64,000 bases of DNA from Plicaturopsis crispa FD-325 SS-3 (taxonomy: Eukaryota > Basidiomycota > Agaricomycetes > Amylocorticiales > Amylocorticiaceae), in contig KN832561.1 in assembly GCA_000827205.1 (NCBI GenBank), positions 159,170-223,169 on the forward strand, read 5' to 3'. The notes under the pieces were generated by a model. The model made no database searches and was not told where the DNA came from. It was given only the letters and a program-made list of their open reading frames with translations. The translations under genes and the position numbers were made by a program. Each line of letters opens with the position of its first letter. The first letter of the stretch is position 1. Below are positions 58,165 to 64,000 of the stretch, piece by piece.

Positions 58165-59611
58165 TCATTTTGGAGAATACGCAGGAGGGCTGCTAGACGC
58201 GCCCTCCACACGTCCACCGTCACGGTGAACAAAGACCTCGGGCGAGCCCGGTGACTCCCGGGGCGGCTTTTTGGACGGGGACGCGGGGCCGGCGATGTCC
58301 CCTGCGCTGGAACTCGGCGTGTCTCCGAGGTTCGCGACCTGCAGCACGCGCCGTGCGGCAGGCGTGGTGGGGCTCCCCGCGCTATCCTCAAAATCCACTA
58401 TCGCGTCGGTGTTGGGGTTCCAATTTGCCAGCGACATGTGCGAGTTCGAGTGGCCGGCGTGCGACGACGGCGGGCTGCTTGAGCGATGCGGGGATAGTGG
58501 CGGCCGCTGCTGCATGAGGGGCTGCACAGAGCCGCCTGTAGACGGACGAGAGCCCATACCTATGGCGGGTGCGGAGGCGGAGGGCGGGAGGTTGAGGGGA
58601 GCGACGGCGGAGGGACGTCTGTCTAGAAAATTGGCGGGGGCGGCGTGGTCTGGTGGCGGTGAGTTGGGCGGGGAGCCAACGCGGGAGGGGGTAACGTGGC
58701 CCACGAGGCCGTACTGGTAAGGTCGTGGCTCGGGCTCATCTATGAGATCAAGTCGTCTATTGCGGTCTTTGACGTGCCGCACAGGCCGCGCATCCGCGAT
58801 TTCATCCTCGATGTTTTTCTCAAATATGGCATCGAAATTTTGCCGTCTCCGTCTGCAATACAGTGAGCTTTGAGAGAAGACGTTTCAAAAGCACGGAATA
58901 CATACAGGAGGAACCAGATAAACGCGATTATGGCGATGAGACCGACAACCCCACCGACAACGCCGCCAATAATCGGGCCTAGATTACTGTTCCCGTTGTT
59001 GTTGGTCGCCTGTTGCGCAGCTTTGCTAGCACCCGTGAGGACCGTCGTCACCGCGATAGACGTTGCGGGGAGCGTGGACGTCACAGTGACAATCGTCGGC
59101 ACGACGGCTCCGTCCGCGAGTGTCGTCGACGACTGCGACGTGATCACCGTCGGCGGGGGCGTGGACAACGTGATGAACGAGCTCGTGGTGAGCTGCGTGC
59201 TGGACGCCGTGGATGTGGTAGAGCTGCTCTGCGATGTACTGGAACTCGAGCCCGAACATGGCGCGTACAACGTCGCGGTTGGCTGCGTCTGGGTGCTGGT
59301 GAACGTCACTGTCACTGGTACGGCGACTGTAGACACACCCCCGGCTGCAGATACGGTAAAAACAGGAGCACAAGATACACGACGTGCTGTTGCTCACCTG
59401 CGATCGTGCTAGTTTGGGTAACCTCCGTGCTCGATAGACATCCTCCTCCGGAGGCGGAACCACTCGCGAGGCCAGGAATCACGCATGACTGCGACACGAT
59501 CGTTGTCACGGACGCGGGTATCGTCGTGACACTGCTGGACGTAGAAACCGAGGAGCCTACGGATGTGATAGTGGTAAATTGGGTAGCGGTCGCGGTCGAG
59601 ACGCAGGCCAT
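58165..59611 (-). CDS. Mucin-like single-pass membrane protein (Wsc/Mid2-like layout)
   Basis: Extracellular part almost entirely Ser/Thr/Val (SSVSTSSSVTTIPASVTTIV, STTSTASSTQLTTSSF), so probably heavily O-mannosylated. One membrane segment follows a Gly-rich turn (LGPIIGGVVGGVVGLIAIIA FIWFLL), then a basic stop-transfer RRRRQNF and a cytosolic Pro/Ser-rich tail of about 200 residues with RRPSAVAPLNLPPSASAPA and PPAYSPK. Four exons. No signal peptide follows the ATG at 59611; either the protein inserts by its membrane segment or a short 5' exon was missed. The layout resembles cell-wall stress sensors, but no WSC domain is present, so the role is inferred. Confidence 0.75.
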
Positions 59612-60116
59612 ATTGAAGCGGGTGCAGCAGCACTTCTAGGTGGTTAGAAACGGCCAAGATGTGTCTCTCTGGTGGTGAAATGGCAAGCCAGAGATACGAA
59701 GATATTAGTGAAGATAGAGAAAAGAGAAAAGGAACGAGGAAACGGAGAACGAGTGGAACAGAGCAAGGAGAGTCGAGAACGACTTGAACAGGATGGTTTC
59801 GGAAAGTTCGCCGTGCTCGCCGTGCGCAGCTGTGCGCAGCCACTCTCATTTCCTCTCACCTCTTTACAATGCTTGCATCAGGCGTGAGATTTGAATGGCA
59901 AAGGCTGTTCCATTGACAGATCTATGCAGAAGTAGAGCTACAGGGTCTAGAAATACGAGGCAGAAAGGATATATAGGTGGTGAGAAAGCGAATTAGTCGG
60001 GCTGTATTAATGTTTTATCGATAATGCAAAAGAACGTGTCCGTCCGCGATGGTCCAGCATTGCACTTCGCGTGCTCATTCAAGTGGATGGGTGGGTTGCG
60101 TCAAGGCATGGGAGTC
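59612..60116. other. Promoter-side intergenic region
   Basis: About 500 bp between two minus-strand genes. No clear coding exon, although a missed 5' exon of the mucin-like gene could lie near 59640-59850. Confidence 0.4.
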
Positions 60117-61223
60117 TTATATAGCGGTTGCGCTAGACGCAAAAGTGGGAGTGGGCGCACGCGCCGGGGGCTCTGCTTCTGGCGCAGGAGCCGGGGGAGG
60201 AGGGGGGTTGCTGGGGGGTCGGGTGGCGTACCGAGGGAGCGATTCGAGGGGCCTCGAGATGAGGAAGCCTATATAGAGATTGTGAGATGCTATGCCAGAG
60301 CAAGCGTGCAAGAGAAACGCACCTTTCAATCCCGCGGCTTTCTCACCTTGCCGTCCGAAGCCGTAGCCGGCGTGGCTACTCGCCTTGTACGCGCCGAATT
60401 CAGACATGTCGGCCTTCTCGTGAAGCGTGGGGCTCGACGAGCGAGAGGACATGAAGGAGGGCGGGGCATTCGTGAAGGAGCGGCTGTCGCGGATGGTGGT
60501 GGGGAGCACGCCCTTCTTCTCCGCGCGCCAGGACGTGAGCGAGCGCTTGTCCTTCGCAGACTCGCGGAAGATGAGGCCGACGAGGATGTTGACACAGCCG
60601 AGCGCGAAGACGAAGAATGCAGACACGAGCGAAAAGTCGTCAACGTGGTGTGACAGGATGGCTGCGCCCAGTCTGTTGTCGGCGAATCAGTCAACGCATT
60701 CCATGACATGGAGAGTGAGACGACTTACAAGCACTGGAAGATGCCCAACGCGCCCACACCGAAAGAGCGTCCTAGTACGGGGAAGAAGCGATCGAAGAAA
60801 GCTGACGGCCACCCGAGCTCGGAGAGAATGAGGATTATAACTTGGAAGATGATGAGGAGACGGTTGACGACCGCCCAGAACACCCCAGCAGGCTGATTAG
60901 GGACTGTGCTTCCTCTAGTGCGCCAAGTATGTTAGTTCCAGACCGAAGAAATACAGCCGAATTTACGCACTCAATGTAGTCGCAGTCGATCATAGACGAG
61001 TCGTCGGTAGCGTTCGTGCCAGACTGCTTGGCAGCCTCAAAGTGGTTGACGGCTTGGATGTCGGTGACCAACACAAATATGCTGCTCGCGAACACGAGCG
61101 TGAGCGCGATTAAGCTCAGTATGCGGACACCGTTCAGGCCGAGAAAAACATCTGCAAGATCGGTTAGTTAATATTGCTCTGATATGGTATACTATGCCAC
61201 TCACAAGCACGGGGAGGCATCAT
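60117..61223 (-). CDS. Four-TM fungal membrane protein (DUF7598-like)
   Basis: Exons join from MMPPRAYVFLGLNGVRILSL. Membrane segments: ILSLIALTLVFASSIFVLV; VVNRLLIIFQVIILILSELG; GVGALGIFQCLLGAAILSHH; VSAFFVFALGCVNILVGLIF. A Cys/Asn-bearing loop (GTNATDDSSMIDCDY) lies between the first two. The cytosolic tail is Ser/Pro-rich with repeated small motifs and ends in PPSNPPPPPAPAPEAEPPA. The layout is that of fungal tetraspan proteins of unknown function; the DUF label is from memory of that family. Five or six short introns. Confidence 0.75.
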
Positions 61224-61987
61224 TTTAGTGGATGTGGGCAAAAAGGTCGTTGGGGGAGGATATCAATAAGAAGTCGTGAGCAAATGTGCTACAGTGATTT
61301 GAGGAGGCTTAAAGCGTGGATAGGTGGCCCAGCACCAGCAGTCCCGACCCGTGAAGAAGTGAAAAGATGAGGAGCCCGGAAGAGTTGGATAAAGCAGAGA
61401 AATTCCGTTCAAGGTTTTATAGCCCAGGATCCTCCGCATAGCCCGCTAGCCGTCCATTGTCGGCAAAGAGGTCAATGAGCACAAGCCTATTGTTTCCCTA
61501 TTCGTCTTGAAACGTACAAACTCGGGTGTAGGCGCGTTGTACCACATTGCAGTCTTTGGCAGAACAAGAATAGAGAACAAAGAGAAAGTTGCAAGCGCGG
61601 CGCGGCGACGCGTAAATAGGGGTTGTATGCCTATGTTAGGAAGTACCAATTTCAGTTCCCTCAGGGCCCACCGTCCCCGCCTCCCACTCTTGCTTCCGTT
61701 GTTTTTGTTGGCAAGTTCCAGATACTTCGCAGATACATTGTACAACGACGTCCTTGATTGCTCCTTTATGAGCGTGGAATGGAACTCTTCACAAGGGAGA
61801 AGGTTGGAGACAGTGTATGTGCTATCATATTTCTGGACATTTCTGAGCTAATTCGGATTCGCCAGGTTCTGACAATATATCGTAGTTTTGTCCTCAAATC
61901 CGCACCTAAGACATAGGTAGTCTTGCTTTGTCGTGACTGATAGTGCAACACTTTGGTACGACTTATTTCTTGTTAGTTGTTACCGCC
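61224..61987. other. Divergent intergenic region
   Basis: About 760 bp between the four-TM protein and the Cys-rich protein. A 114-codon plus-strand frame at 61507-61851 shows no domain. Nothing is supported. Confidence 0.5.
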
Positions 61988-63551
61988 ATGACAGGCTGGA
62001 AAAACATCGCTATCGACGAGCAACCGTCGCATCCCTTATGCCCAAAGGTTCTGCAGGTCATGCAGGCCGTGTACCGCCAGGCAGACTCACTGAACGTACC
62101 AGCGGCTATCGACCATTGGTGGTTCTCGCCGTCCATATCTTACCAGGTCGACCCCGCGTCCCTGGAGCCCAGTATCGTCATCATCAACCTTAGGGAGGGG
62201 CAGCCCGACCAGCCGGCTATGGACAACCATTTCATGATCAACTTGAATACGAAGAGGGTCCACGACAAGTTCAAGGATGAGCGGTTCTCTGCGCCCCCGG
62301 AGATACTCGGCGTTTTGGAGGAAATTAGGACGTATGTGGTGGACAGTGTTAGGAGACAGAATACGATCCGCGACAAGGCTGTCCGGGATGCGGCGGCGAT
62401 TCGGGCGAATGCCAAGAAGGAGCAGGAGAATCGCGTCAAGGTAAGTACATTGTGTCTCATTCTATGATCATAAGCAGTACTTACCCCGTCGCCTCTCTGT
62501 TATTTAGTCTTACATTGACCGTTTGGTCGAGGTAGCAGGATTAGGCGCAGCGCTTGACAGAGCTAGCAAATCGCACGGAGTCGTCGAGAAGTGTCCTCTC
62601 TGCGACTCACGCCTTCTCTCCTGTGCCGATTGCCGCGTTTTTGGATGTAGCGGCGCCGCCGCTTCCTGTGAAGGGTGGAAGCTCGATGGCATGCGGCAGT
62701 GCAAGCAGCATCCTGGATCCTTCTACTGCGCTGCCTGTCTTGCAAAGCCGGAGACCAAGCTGACGCAATGTAGCGCATGCGATGACTGGGTCTGCGTGAA
62801 AGACATCCCCCGGTGTGTTGGGAGGCCTCTATCATCTGCGTCACAGAACCTCGTCCGTACTGCCGACGATTCACAGTACGAGGCTGCTGATGCAGTCGCG
62901 CGTCAACACCCTACGAAGCTTCTTACTTGCGCGCAATGCCGTCCTGAAATCGGCGAGCCTGGTTCTTGGGAGACCTGCGATAACGAAGGATGCTGGTCGA
63001 AGAAAGACAGAAGCGCCGTCTGTCATGAATGCTCTCCTAGAGGCGGCCGCATCTGCTTAAACGGTCATTACTGGACCTGCGACACATGCGTCGCCGACTC
63101 CCAGCGTAGCGTCATTGTCGCCTGTCCAGATTGCGAGCGCGAGTACTGTTGGCAGTGCAAAGCCATCGACAGATGCGACGTCTGCGGGTTCGTCAATCCC
63201 TGTCGCGACTGCGGGGTTAGCCAAGACTACGACGTGGGCAGCGACAACGACGACGATTACTCCGCTACGGAGGACGATGACACCCCTCGGCGGGTGCGGC
63301 GCATGGAGTACTGTGGAGACTGCGGGAACACAACCGCATGCCGGCCGTGCATCGAGAAGGGCAACACGCTGTACGTCTGCGAGAGCTGCAACGAGGAAGG
63401 CTGCGCCGATTGCGCCGTGGAATGTAGTGAATGCGAGGCAAAGCTGTGTATGCGGTGCTCGAGGGAACAGTGTAGGTGTGGTGCGCCAGGTCCAGAGGCG
63501 ATGGTGGAGATGGTGTATGGTGGGGACGACTATTACGATGAAGAGTACTGA
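61988..63551 (+). CDS. Cysteine-rich zinc-binding protein of unknown function
   Basis: Two main exons. The N-terminal part (MTGWKNIAIDEQPSHPLCPK, DHWWFSPSISYQVDPASLEP, then a helical RDKAVRDAAAIRANAKKEQE) is soluble and unrecognised. After the intron, about 340 residues hold many CxxC pairs: CPLCDSRLLSCADC, CKQHPGSFYCAACLA, CSACDDWVC, CAQCRPE, CPDCEREYCWQCKAIDRCDV, CRDCG, CGDCG, CESCNEEGCADC and CSECEAKLCMRCSREQCRC. The spacing recalls RING/B-box or IBR-type zinc ribbons but fits none cleanly. An acidic DNDDDYSATEDDD run breaks the array. A region near 62820-62900 lacks cysteines and may be a missed intron. Confidence 0.8.
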
Positions 63552-63975
63552 GCTCAGCTTGCATACTTCGAATTATTGCACAATATTGCACGCGGTAGCT
63601 CGATAGCCGGAAATGCTGCGATGGCCATTTGCTGAGTTGCTCTGTTCATGATTTCCCGCTTGCTCAAATAATGGACCGCAGCCAGTCGAGACTTCTATGC
63701 AATTTTCAACGGGACAGTACGGTGAATCCGGATGATGATATGTACGATTATGAAGGGCATATTGAAGTGCTGGATAATGCATATGTACGCGAACGCTGTT
63801 TCCGACGACCGCGTCGATAAATAGGGATCAGGCAAATGACGATGAAGCATTAGTTGAGCCACGTATGCTGAGAAAACTCGATAAAACCCAGGGATGCAAA
63901 GCGATTTGAATAAGTAAAAAAGAGACTCTGGCAGACCCTCCAGAAGGTAGAGATGAAAATACGACTCGCCACGGC
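63552..63975. other. Intergenic region
   Basis: About 420 bp; a 63-codon plus-strand frame (63629-63820) shows no domain. Confidence 0.45.
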
Positions 63976-64000
63976 CTAATCCTTTTTCTTCGTGGTCACC
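63976..64000 (-). CDS. Possible C-terminal end of a gene entering from the right edge
   Basis: The last 25 bases read on the minus strand as VTTKKKD-stop, a lysine-rich C-terminus. Only eight codons are visible, so this is a guess. Confidence 0.2.

Overview
The window looks like nuclear DNA from a wood-decay mushroom (Basidiomycota, Agaricomycetes, probably a polypore or close relative). The reasons are dense genes cut by many 50-70 nt introns, high-GC coding DNA, a CBM1-GH6 cellobiohydrolase, and a set of conserved eukaryotic housekeeping genes. No tRNA, rRNA, CRISPR array or intact transposon was recognised. Gene models were spliced by eye, so outer coordinates are firmer than some internal exon edges.

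Left third (1-21.6 kb). The 5' part of a secreted cellobiohydrolase (GH6, cel6A-like) runs off the left edge. After about 1.6 kb without a recognisable gene come a NECAP endocytosis protein, a CSN8-like PCI protein, an unrecognised conserved-looking protein, a two-RRM SR splicing protein, tubulin cofactor E, a mitochondrial 3-hydroxyisobutyryl-CoA hydrolase, indoleamine 2,3-dioxygenase, the large RPA subunit, and a NUDT19-type Nudix hydrolase ending in a peroxisomal AKL tripeptide. Many neighbours are divergent pairs sharing 140-450 bp.

Middle (21.6-40.4 kb). This is the gene-poor, accessory-looking part. It holds a DUF1989 (urea carboxylase-associated) gene, a doubtful small ORF, and long stretches with nothing recognisable. 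Two secreted carboxylesterases lie in tandem with the spliceosomal SNW1/Prp45 gene between them. A decayed third copy of the esterase 3' end lies just upstream. Both intact esterases carry a four-cysteine N-terminal domain that resembles a C-type lectin fold.

Right third (40.4-64 kb). A large SNF2 ATPase with a DEGH box is divergent from the import-motor gene PAM17. Next come a membrane-anchored SH3 protein and a roughly 6 kb gene whose exons join in phase into one protein: CCCH zinc finger, long acidic/serine-rich region, ankyrin repeats and a ClpB-D2-like AAA+ module. Divergent from it is a glutaredoxin-like gene whose stop codon overlaps (ATGA) the start of a CCHC/PSP-domain protein gene, a bacterial-style junction. 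The window ends with an alpha/beta hydrolase with an apparent frameshift, a mucin-like single-pass membrane protein, a four-TM protein and a cysteine-rich zinc-binding protein.

The most unusual items are the ATGA gene junction, the CCCH-ankyrin-AAA+ fusion and the lectin-like/esterase family with its relic copy.
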